DNA of 5,074 nt from Candidatus Sulfopaludibacter sp. SbA3 (GCA_945866285.1 CAMBHC010000231.1:1-5074), one strand, 5' to 3'; counted from the first letter of the stretch, positions 1-5,074 are shown. Numbers and translations: made by a program. Notes: a model not told the origin generated them from the sequence alone.

Positions 1-4
1 GCGT

Positions 5-18
5 CGAACAAATGTATG
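5..18. promoter_or_regulatory. LexA-like operator candidate (CGAAC-N4-GTTCG type)
   Basis: The plus strand reads CGAACAAATGTATG, and the minus strand therefore reads CATACATTTGTTCG. This matches the Gram-positive/actinobacterial SOS-box form CGAAC-N4-GTTCG at 8 of 10 half-site bases: one half is perfect and the other has two mismatches. It overlaps the -10 of the leftward promoter candidate at 11-40, a usual position for a repressor site. Further CGAAC/GTTCG half-sites lie at 19-23, 48-52 and 137-141. The target gene would be left of the window, so the SOS assignment cannot be tested here. A chance match remains quite possible. Confidence 0.25.
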
Positions 19-40
19 CGAACCGTTACTGGCCTGTCAA
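11..40 (-). promoter_or_regulatory. Leftward sigma-70-type promoter candidate leaving the window
   Basis: On the minus strand an exact TTGACA (35-40) is followed after 18 bases by TACATT (11-16), which matches TATAAT at four of six positions including the key first, second and last bases. The predicted transcription start is near base 4, reading left out of the window. It lies about 100 bases downstream of the tyrS stop, beyond a hairpin, where an independent promoter for the next minus-strand gene would be expected. No gene is visible for it, so function is inferred only from the hexamers and the location. Confidence 0.4.
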
Positions 41-106
41 CTGCCTTGTTCGCAACACCCGCAACAGGATGGATTCTGTCGCGAAACACAGTATCGGCGC
101 GACCGT

Positions 107-129
107 GCGAGGACTTTAGTACTCCTCGC
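107..129 (-). terminator. Hairpin after tyrS, possible terminator without U-tract
   Basis: A perfect 7-bp inverted repeat, GCGAGGA (107-113) with TCCTCGC (123-129), encloses a 9-base loop. It begins 14 bases past the tyrS stop codon, a normal place for a 3'-end hairpin. The transcript beyond it continues ACGGTCGCGC and has no run of U, so it is not a canonical intrinsic terminator. It could act with Rho or protect the 3' end of the tyrS mRNA. An 8-base palindrome TTCGCGAA (133-140) sits between it and the stop. Confidence 0.3.
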
Positions 130-143
130 TCTTTCGCGAACTC

Positions 144-1415
144 TTAATCGGCAATCCTCACGACGTGAGTCTGCCGCCGGCCCTTACGAATGACGAACAG
201 CTGGCCGCCGAACGCTTCCCCCAGCGTGATCAGTCCGCGCTCGTCGGTGAGCTTTCGATCGTTCACCGAGAGGCCGCCCTGCTTGATTAGCCGCGCGGCC
301 TCGCCCTTCGAAGCCGCGACGCCGGCAGTTACCGCGAGCTCGGTAGCGGCAATGCCCGCCCCGAAGGCAGCGCGTGGAAGCGTCACCGCCGGCACGTCGG
401 CGAAGACCATCAACACGTCCTCCACTGAGGCCTCCGCCAGGGGACCACCAAACAACACTGCCGATCCACGCTCGGCTCGCGCCAGCGCGTCGGCGCCATG
501 CACCATCTTCGTGACTTCGCGCGCCAGCGTGCGCTGGGCCTCACGCGCCTCCGGCTTTGCGATGACCGTGTGCTCGATAGCGGCGATGGTCTCCCGGTCG
601 AGCCACGTGAACAGCTTCAAGTGGCTGATGACGTCGCGGTCGTCGGTGTTCAGCCAGAACTGGTAGAAGCTGAATGGCGATGTGCGCTCGGGATCGAGCC
701 ACACCGTGCCGGCTTCGGTCTTGCCGAACTTGGTGCCCGATGAGGTCTTCAACAGCGGCCACACCAGGCCATGCGCCTTCTTGCCCCGCACCTTGCGAAT
801 CAGTTCCGTGCCGGCAGTGATGTTGCCCCACTGGTCGCTGCCACCCATCTGGAATGTGCAGTTGAACCGGTCGAAGAGCTGCAAGAAGTCGTAGGACTGC
901 AGGATAAGGTAGCTGAACTCCGTATAGGAGATACCGTCTTCGCTTTCGATGCGACGGCTCACCGAATCCTTCTGCAGCATGTAGTTGACGGTGAAGTGCT
1001 TGCCCACGTCGCGCAGGAAGGACAGCACGTCAATGGCGCCCAGCCAGTCGGCGTTGTTGACGATGCGAGCGGCGTTGGGGGCGGCGGAGAAATCGAGAAA
1101 GCGCTCGAGCTGCGCGCGGATCCCCAGCACGTTGGCATCGACCTGGCCTGCCGACAGCAGGTTACGCTCCTGCGACTTGCCGCTGGGGTCGCCAATCATG
1201 CCGGTACCGCCACCGACAATGGCAATCGGCGTGTGGCCTAATCGCTGCAAGCGCGCCAGGCCCATCACCGTGAGGAGCGAGCCGACGTGCAAGCTCGCGG
1301 CGGTCGGGTCAAACCCGATGTAGGCGGTCACGGGTCCCGCCGCCAACGCCTCACGCGCGCCCTCGGTCTTCTCAGACACCATGCCCCGCCACTCGAATTC
1401 CTCGAACACGTCCAT
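144..1415 (-). CDS. tyrS: Tyrosine--tRNA ligase (TyrRS)
   Basis: Cytoplasmic class Ic aminoacyl-tRNA synthetase that activates tyrosine with ATP and charges tRNA(Tyr); the family works as a homodimer. From the ATG at 1415 it has 423 residues, the usual length of the E. coli-type enzyme. Visible motifs: YIGFDPTA (about 32-39), the HIGH-type box as HVGS (43-46), the GGGTGMIGDPSG loop (68-79), tyrosine-pocket segment QSYDFLQLF (173-181), QMGGSDQWGN (189-198), and the KMSKS-type loop KFGKT (229-233). A C-terminal S4-like RNA-binding domain covers about 354-423 (GVAASKGEAARLIKQGG). An in-frame TTG at 1424 would add three residues; I prefer the ATG because family members start close to this point and the TTG overlaps a -10-like hexamer. 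The last HIGH residue is Ser rather than His or Asn. There is no Shine-Dalgarno. It is divergent from the phosphoesterase gene. Identification is secure. Confidence 0.97.
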   Translation of the reverse strand: MDVFEEFEWRGMVSEKTEGAREALAAGPVTAYIGFDPTAASLHVGSLLTVMGLARLQRLGHTPIAIVGGGTGMIGDPSGKSQERNLLSAGQVDANVLGIRAQLERFLDFSAAPNAARIVNNADWLGAIDVLSFLRDVGKHFTVNYMLQKDSVSRRIESEDGISYTEFSYLILQSYDFLQLFDRFNCTFQMGGSDQWGNITAGTELIRKVRGKKAHGLVWPLLKTSSGTKFGKTEAGTVWLDPERTSPFSFYQFWLNTDDRDVISHLKLFTWLDRETIAAIEHTVIAKPEAREAQRTLAREVTKMVHGADALARAERGSAVLFGGPLAEASVEDVLMVFADVPAVTLPRAAFGAGIAATELAVTAGVAASKGEAARLIKQGGLSVNDRKLTDERGLITLGEAFGGQLFVIRKGRRQTHVVRIAD

Positions 1416-1423
1416 AACTGACA

Positions 1424-1429
1424 ACTATA
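1424..1429 (-). promoter_or_regulatory. Putative -10 box for tyrS
   Basis: The minus strand reads TATAGT, five of six matches to TATAAT, ending 8 bases before the tyrS ATG. Initiation at the usual distance would start the mRNA at about 1417-1418, leaving a leader of only two or three bases. No convincing -35 is seen at 16-18 bases upstream; a TTGAAG lies about 21 bases away, which is too far. Leaderless or near-leaderless expression would explain the absence of a ribosome-binding site. Confidence 0.35.
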
Positions 1430-1451
1430 AGTTCAAACCGAAACGGCCCAC

Positions 1452-1494
1452 TTCAACTTTCAACCCTCAACCTTCAACTTCTCAACTTTCAAGT
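1452..1494. repeat. Degenerate heptamer tandem repeat (YTCAACY)n
   Basis: Six consecutive heptamers are seen: TTCAACT (1452), TTCAACC (1459), CTCAACC (1466), TTCAACT (1473), then one extra T at 1480, CTCAACT (1481) and TTCAAGT (1488). Every unit keeps the core TCAA. The last two units also form the short inverted repeat AACTT-TC-AAGTT (1484-1495). The tract fills nearly half of the 98-base region between the divergent tyrS and phosphoesterase genes, and covers the likely -35 region of the latter. It is non-coding on both strands as far as I can tell; a minus-strand reading frame running into it is antisense to the phosphoesterase gene. Confidence 0.8.
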
Positions 1495-1507
1495 TTCCCC
1501 TTACACT
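1479..1507 (+). promoter_or_regulatory. Putative promoter of the phosphoesterase gene
   Basis: TTCTCA (1479-1484; four of six with TTGACA) and TACACT (1502-1507; four of six with TATAAT, fitting TANNNT) are 17 bases apart. The -10 ends 6 bases before the GTG at 1514, so transcription would begin at or beside the start codon. The -35 lies inside the heptamer repeat. Both hexamers are weak, so this rests mainly on spacing and on the matching arrangement at tyrS. Confidence 0.3.
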
Positions 1508-1513
1508 GACGCC

Positions 1514-2335
1514 GTGGCCCTGACGCGCCGCGACTTTCTCCGTTCGGCCACCGTCGTAACGGCAGGCGCGCTCACCGGAGTGGCCGCGTACGGTGTCGCC
1601 TACGAGCGCCACCGCCTCGATCGCATCATTCGCGACATCGTGGTTCGCGGACTGCCGCCGGCGCTTGACGGCCTTCGCATCGGCATGATCACGGACGTGC
1701 ATCACAGCTCGGTCGTGCCGGCGGATGATGTGGCGCGCGCGGTCGCAGCGCTGGCTGAAGCGGCGCCCGACATTATCGTGCTCGGCGGCGACTACGTGTC
1801 GTTCTTTGACCGTCGCTACATTGGTGCGGTCGCCGAACTGCTGGCTCCGCTGGCCCACGCCCCCCACGGGTCGTTCGCCGTGCTTGGCAATCACGATGAC
1901 GAGAGGGAGATGCCTGCGGCCTTGACGGCGCGCGGCTTTACGGTGCTGAAGGACCAGCGGACAGCGCTCATGATTCGCGGCGAACAGTTGGATCTTGCCG
2001 GCATCCACTTCTGGACGCGGTCACCCGCCGAGGTTGCCAGCGTACTGAAAGGCACGGGCGGCACGACCATCTTGCTCGCCCATGATCCGCGCCGGCTGAC
2101 TGAGGCCGCCGCCCTTGACGTGCAGTTGGTGTTGTCGGGACACACGCACGGCGGCCAGGTGATTATCCCAGCGGTCGGGGCGATCGCCGGGCGGAAATTC
2201 CCGGTGCTGTCGGGCTACGCCACGCGCGAAAACACGGCGCTGTTTGTCAGCAAGGGCGTCGGCACCGTGTATGTCCCGGTGCGAATCAACTGTCCACCAG
2301 ACGTCGCGGTGCTAACGCTCCGACCGGCGGTCTAG
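1514..2335 (+). CDS. Tat-type calcineurin-like metallophosphoesterase (YkuE/LpxG-like)
   Basis: Binuclear-metal phosphoesterase of 273 residues, starting at GTG. The N-terminus is twin-arginine-like: TRRDFL (4-9), then a hydrophobic stretch to about residue 29 without a clear AxA cleavage site. It may be exported by Tat or stay membrane-anchored. Metal and catalytic motifs appear in the family order: D61-x-H63, GGD93, GNHD (125-128), H190 in LLAHDP, and GHTHGGQ (209-215) with H210 and H212. The ending RINCPPDVAVLTL resembles the RFNCPPE-type end of YkuE-like proteins. B. subtilis YkuE is a known Tat-exported member; related LpxG enzymes hydrolyse UDP-2,3-diacylglucosamine. The substrate here cannot be read from sequence. 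No Shine-Dalgarno precedes the GTG, and no other start keeps the RR motif intact. The stop TAG overlaps the purN stop. Family assignment is secure, substrate unknown. Confidence 0.93.
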   Translation: MALTRRDFLRSATVVTAGALTGVAAYGVAYERHRLDRIIRDIVVRGLPPALDGLRIGMITDVHHSSVVPADDVARAVAALAEAAPDIIVLGGDYVSFFDRRYIGAVAELLAPLAHAPHGSFAVLGNHDDEREMPAALTARGFTVLKDQRTALMIRGEQLDLAGIHFWTRSPAEVASVLKGTGGTTILLAHDPRRLTEAAALDVQLVLSGHTHGGQVIIPAVGAIAGRKFPVLSGYATRENTALFVSKGVGTVYVPVRINCPPDVAVLTLRPAV

Positions 2336-2340
2336 CGCCG
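2325..2340. other. GC-rich hairpin around the shared stop codons
   Basis: CGGCG (2325-2329) pairs with CGCCG (2336-2340) around the loop GTCTAG, which contains CTAG (2332-2335). That tetramer supplies TAG for the phosphoesterase on the plus strand and TAG for purN on the minus strand. Neither direction has a following T-run, so it is at best a weak bidirectional 3'-end structure. Confidence 0.45.
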
Positions 2341-2940
2341 ACGTTCCAGCACCAGCCGGACCGCGTCCGGATACAGCCGATGTTCGACCGCGAGGATTCG
2401 AGCCGCGAGCGTGTCGGCGGTGTCGCCAGGAATCACTGGCACCTCGCGCTGAAGCACGACCGGCCCGGCATCGAGGTCCTTGTTCACGACATGAACAGTG
2501 GCGCCACTGACCGTGGCGTGATCATCCAGCGCCTGTTGCTGGGGGTGAAGGCCCGGGTAGTTCGGCAACAGCGACGGGTGGATGTTGAGAATTCGATCCG
2601 GGAACGCGTCCACGAACAGCGGACTCAGCAGCCGCATGAAGCCGGCGAGGCAAACCAGTCCCACCCGGCGACCCTTCAGCTCCTGCACGACGGCGCGGTC
2701 GTATTCTTCCCGCGAGGCGAAGGCTTGGTGACTCAACACCACGGTTGCAATTCCAGCCAGGCGGGCGTGGTCGAGTCCAGGAGCGTCGGCCTTGTTGGAC
2801 AAGACCACGGCGATCGTGGCGTCGAGACGACCGTCGTCGATGGCGTCGATGAGGGCCTTCAGGTTCGACCCGCGCCCGGAGATCAGAACGCCCAGTCTCG
2901 GGGGCGCGCTGGCGGAATCCCTGGCCGTCAATGCACTCAC
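2332..2940 (-). CDS. purN: Phosphoribosylglycinamide formyltransferase (GAR transformylase)
   Basis: Cytoplasmic enzyme of the third step of IMP synthesis; it transfers the formyl group of 10-formyltetrahydrofolate to glycinamide ribonucleotide. The protein has 202 residues, slightly shorter than the E. coli enzyme (212). Visible motifs: phosphate-binding SGRGSN (21-26), LAGFMRLL (98-105), the catalytic segment NIHPSLLP (119-126) with N119 and H121, H150 in ATVHVV, and catalytic D157 in DLDAGPVV. The GTG start at 2940 gives a Ser/Ala-rich lead of about 15 residues before the first strand RLGVLISG. No ATG lies between them; the only other candidate is a TTG at codon 4. It starts 3 bases after the purM stop, without a Shine-Dalgarno, so translational coupling to purM is likely. 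It converges on the phosphoesterase gene with overlapping stops. Confidence 0.96.
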   Translation of the reverse strand: MSALTARDSASAPPRLGVLISGRGSNLKALIDAIDDGRLDATIAVVLSNKADAPGLDHARLAGIATVVLSHQAFASREEYDRAVVQELKGRRVGLVCLAGFMRLLSPLFVDAFPDRILNIHPSLLPNYPGLHPQQQALDDHATVSGATVHVVNKDLDAGPVVLQREVPVIPGDTADTLAARILAVEHRLYPDAVRLVLERRR

Positions 2941-2943
2941 TGT

Positions 2944-3969
2944 CTAGGCGTACTCGACGGCCGGCTCGCCGGCGATGATCTCGCCGATCACCAGGCTGTT
3001 GGCCTCGCCGGCGTTCAGCAGGTCCTGGCGGACCGCATCCGCGTCGTTCTTGCCCACCACCAGGATCAGGCCAATGCCCATGTTCAGGGCGCGGCGCAGG
3101 TCGTACTCCGGCACGCGGCCGGACTCACCCAGCCAGCGGAAGATCGCCGGCACACGCCACGACGTCCGGTTGACCCTGGCGGTGGTGCCCGGCGGCAACA
3201 CGCGAGGCAGGTTATCGGTAATGCCGCCGCCGGTAATGTGGGCCATACCCTTGATCTGCCCCTTGGCCAGGAGCGGTTTGATTACGGGCAGGTACGTTCG
3301 GTGAGGGCGCAGCAGCGCCTGGCCAATGGTCTCGCCGAGGTCGGGCACGTGCGTATCGACCTTCAGCTTCATCTCCTCGAAGGCAATCTTGCGGGCGAGC
3401 GAATAGCCATTGGTGTGAAGGCCGTTCGAGGGCAAGCCGATCAGGACATCGCCGGGGGTGATGGTCTTGCCGTCGATCAGCTTGGCGCGGTCGACAGCGC
3501 CCACGATGAAGCCCGCGACGTCGTACTCACCATCGTGATAGAAGCCCGGCATCTCCGCGGTCTCGCCGCCGAGCAGTGCGCAGCCGTTGTCCTTGCAGGC
3601 GCGGGCCAGGCCTTGAACGATTTGCTCGGCCACGTCCGGCGACAACTTGCCGGTCGCCAGATAGTCGAGAAAGAACAACGGCACGGCACCCTGCACCAGG
3701 ATGTCGTTGACGCAGTGGTTCACCAGGTCTGCACCGATGGTGTTGTGCTGGTTGGCCATGAAGGCCACCTTGAGCTTGGTGCCGACGCCGTCGGCGCTTG
3801 ACACCAGCACCGGCTCGCTCCACGCCGACGCATCGAGCTTGAACAGGCCGCCGAACGAACCAATCTCTGACAGCACGCCCGGCGTGAATGTTGATTTCGC
3901 CAACTGCTTGATGCGGCGGACGGTCTCGTGACCCGCGTCGATGTCTACGCCAGACGATTTGTAGTCCAT
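2944..3969 (-). CDS. purM: Phosphoribosylformylglycinamidine cyclo-ligase (AIR synthetase)
   Basis: Cytoplasmic ATP-dependent enzyme that closes the imidazole ring, converting formylglycinamidine ribonucleotide to aminoimidazole ribonucleotide (fifth step of IMP synthesis). From the ATG at 3969 it has 341 residues, close to E. coli PurM (345). Typical blocks are present: SGVDIDAG (6-13), ATP-binding SSADGVGTKLKVA (57-69), DLVNHCVNDI (81-90), LGGETAEMPGFY (133-144), SNGLHTNGYSLAR (181-193), ITGGGITDNLPRVLP (245-259) and MGIGL (297-301). The frame stays open to a GTG at 4044, but those 25 extra residues would overlap the HEAT gene and do not belong to the family, so the ATG before DYKSSG is chosen. 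purN follows after 3 bases, an order also found in the E. coli purMN operon. No clear ribosome-binding site or purine-responsive riboswitch is visible in the 41 bases upstream. Confidence 0.97.
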   Translation of the reverse strand: MDYKSSGVDIDAGHETVRRIKQLAKSTFTPGVLSEIGSFGGLFKLDASAWSEPVLVSSADGVGTKLKVAFMANQHNTIGADLVNHCVNDILVQGAVPLFFLDYLATGKLSPDVAEQIVQGLARACKDNGCALLGGETAEMPGFYHDGEYDVAGFIVGAVDRAKLIDGKTITPGDVLIGLPSNGLHTNGYSLARKIAFEEMKLKVDTHVPDLGETIGQALLRPHRTYLPVIKPLLAKGQIKGMAHITGGGITDNLPRVLPPGTTARVNRTSWRVPAIFRWLGESGRVPEYDLRRALNMGIGLILVVGKNDADAVRQDLLNAGEANSLVIGEIIAGEPAVEYA

Positions 3970-4010
3970 AGGCTTGAGGCTCTGGTCCTGAGTCTTGGGA
4001 TCCGACAACG

Positions 4011-5074
4011 CTAGAAGTCTAACTTGGTGATCAGCCGTTCGCACAATTTGCGGGTGGCCGAGCCATCCGGCGCCGACCAGTAGGCGCGGCGAACAGCGAC
4101 GAAGAAGCGCTCTTCTTCGAGGTCTTCTTCGAGCATGTCGAAGGCCTCGGCGAGAATACCGATGGCGCCTGCCTGGTCGGCATGCGCTTCAAGCGCCTTG
4201 AGCATCAACGGCGTATTGCGAAGCGCCACCAGGCCGAGCGCCAGCGTCACCGGCGCGCGCACGGGGTCCTGTGATGGAATGCCAACGCGAAACAGGATGC
4301 CGAGGGATTCGTCGTTGCCCTGGCGGGCGACGTTTCCGAGGCCGGCGGCGGCGCCACGCAACAGATCCTGGTAGCCCGGATAGGTATCGGCAAAGGTCAG
4401 GGTCTTCTCGAGATAGCCGATGTGGGCGGCACAGTTGGTGCCCATCAGGCAGATCGCGGCGGCAATCGCCGGTTGCGATTCCTTCGACGCCGTGCGCTGC
4501 AACTCTGCGAGCGCACCGAGGGCGCTCTTGTCGCCAATTTTGCCCAACGCGGTCGCCGCGTCATCCTGCAGCGGCCCGTCGATCTTCGCAATCTCGGTGA
4601 GCCTGGCCACCGCTGCCGCGATCTTGTAGTCGCCGAGCGCCTCAATCACCGTGCTGCGAAAAAAGTCGACACCGCGACCGGCGTCGCGAATCAATATCTC
4701 GGTGACTTTGGGTTCCTTGTGGACCGCGGCCAATCCGCGAATCAAGGCTGGCCGCACGAACTCGCCTTCTTCCTTATCAAGCGCAGCGAGCATCCGCGGC
4801 GCCAGCGCTGGTTCAGGAAACTGCTCAAAGTAAGCAAAGGCCACTTCGCGCAGGCGATCGTTGGGCGACACCATGGCCTCACGCATGGCGTCGACCGTGC
4901 GCGGGTCGCTGAAGCCCGTCAGCAAGACGAGGGCCTTATAGCGGATGTAACCGTCGGCATGCTCGGTCACGGCCTGCAACAACGCGGGAACCACCTGGGC
5001 AGCCGGTGCGCGGCGGATGGTGCGGCCGGCACCCATCCGGACGGGATAGTCGAGGTCGCCCAGCTTGCCAATGG
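4011..5074 (-). CDS. HEAT-repeat protein, 5' end outside the window
   Basis: About 353 codons are visible. An internal ATG at 5036 is unlikely to be the start, because the frame continues to the edge as IGKLGDLDYPVR, itself a HEAT-like helix-turn segment. The visible part is a solenoid of roughly nine helix pairs of 30-36 residues, with recurrent features such as GYIRYKALVLLTGF, DRLREVAFAYFEQF, DFFRSTVIEALGDY, QDDAATALGKIGDK and LRGAAAGLGNVA. The last repeats lead into an acidic LEEDLEEER segment (about 314-322 of the visible part) and a C-terminal helical tail. HEAT/PBS-lyase-type repeats usually bind proteins or act as scaffolds; I see no catalytic domain and no specific function. A signal peptide or other N-terminal domain could exist beyond the edge. 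It lies 41 bases upstream of purM on the same strand, suggesting co-transcription. Fold class is confident, role unknown. Confidence 0.85.
   Translation of the reverse strand, partial: IGKLGDLDYPVRMGAGRTIRRAPAAQVVPALLQAVTEHADGYIRYKALVLLTGFSDPRTVDAMREAMVSPNDRLREVAFAYFEQFPEPALAPRMLAALDKEEGEFVRPALIRGLAAVHKEPKVTEILIRDAGRGVDFFRSTVIEALGDYKIAAAVARLTEIAKIDGPLQDDAATALGKIGDKSALGALAELQRTASKESQPAIAAAICLMGTNCAAHIGYLEKTLTFADTYPGYQDLLRGAAAGLGNVARQGNDESLGILFRVGIPSQDPVRAPVTLALGLVALRNTPLMLKALEAHADQAGAIGILAEAFDMLEEDLEEERFFVAVRRAYWSAPDGSATRKLCERLITKLDF
4100..4134 (-). repeat. Stem-loop and 12-base direct repeat inside the HEAT gene
   Basis: An 8-bp perfect stem, CGAAGAAG (4100-4107) with CTTCTTCG (4112-4119), closes a 4-base loop. 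The adjoining sequence is a tandem direct repeat TCTTCTTCGAGG / TCTTCTTCGAGC (4111-4134, 11 of 12 identical). In the protein this is the acidic LEEDLEEER stretch, so repeated GAA codons explain the direct repeat. The stem is about 90 bases before the HEAT stop codon and upstream of purM in the mRNA. Confidence 0.6.

Noticed and set aside
1..143. tRNA, riboswitch or T-box in the left intergenic region
   Set aside because: No cloverleaf, T-box or riboswitch-like conserved block is visible, and this region is downstream of tyrS, whereas a T-box would be upstream.
190..1323. Several plus-strand frames (190-666, 771-1241, 985-1323) opposite tyrS
   Set aside because: All are fully antisense to tyrS, low in recognisable motifs and without their own promoter or ribosome-binding signals.
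1416..1424. TTG at 1424 as the tyrS start
   Set aside because: It adds only three residues, uses a rarer start codon and overlaps the -10-like TATAGT; the ATG at 1415 matches the usual TyrRS length.
1460..2008. Minus-strand frame of 182 codons opposite the phosphoesterase 5' half
   Set aside because: It is antisense to a well-supported gene, and its C-terminal Lys-Val-Glu-rich end is just translation of the heptamer repeat.
2380..3801. Long plus-strand open frame of 473 codons opposite purN and purM
   Set aside because: It is antisense to two clearly conserved enzymes, spans their junction, has an odd His/Gln/Val/Arg-rich composition and shows no recognisable domain. Long antisense frames of this kind are common in GC-rich coding DNA.
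3970..4044. N-terminal extension of purM to a GTG at 4044
   Set aside because: It would overlap the HEAT gene by about 34 bases and add 25 residues absent from the PurM family; the ATG before DYKSSGVDIDAG fits the family start.
4011..5036. HEAT gene as a complete 341-residue protein starting at the ATG at 5036
   Set aside because: The frame stays open to the window edge and the upstream residues IGKLGDLDYPVR continue the repeat pattern, so the ATG is most likely an internal Met.

Overview
The window holds five protein genes in a compact, high-GC (by eye, low to mid 60s percent) bacterial layout. Four are complete and one runs off the right edge. The content is mostly housekeeping: tyrosyl-tRNA synthetase, two purine-biosynthesis enzymes, an exported metallophosphoesterase and a HEAT-repeat protein. 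High GC, GTG starts, missing Shine-Dalgarno sequences, a twin-arginine-type phosphoesterase and a heptamer simple repeat of the TTCAACY kind would fit an environmental lineage such as Acidobacteriota (Vicinamibacteria-like). That placement is an inference from general impression, not shown by any diagnostic gene.

Layout from left to right. Bases 1-143 carry no gene. They contain a hairpin just after the tyrS stop and a good leftward promoter candidate (exact TTGACA) whose -10 is overlapped by a LexA-like inverted repeat; its gene would lie outside the window. tyrS occupies 144-1415 on the minus strand. Bases 1416-1513 are a divergent promoter region with a 43-base heptamer repeat and a -10-like hexamer close to each start codon. 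A Tat-type calcineurin-like phosphoesterase follows on the plus strand (1514-2335). It converges on purN (2332-2940, minus), the two stop codons sharing one CTAG. purM (2944-3969, minus) is 3 bases upstream of purN, and a HEAT-repeat gene (4011-5074, minus, 5' end missing) is 41 bases upstream of purM.

HEAT gene, purM and purN are co-directional and tightly spaced, so they probably form one transcription unit read right to left. PurN and PurM catalyse the third and fifth steps of IMP synthesis; the place of the HEAT protein in this unit is unknown. tyrS and the phosphoesterase are transcribed divergently from the 98-base region between them.

I found no mobile element, CRISPR array, RNA gene or defence-like cassette, and nothing that supports an undescribed multi-gene system. 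The items worth a second look are regulatory: the outward promoter with LexA-like half-sites, the heptamer repeat between two possibly leaderless genes, the double-stop hairpin at the convergent junction, and the HEAT-purM-purN linkage.
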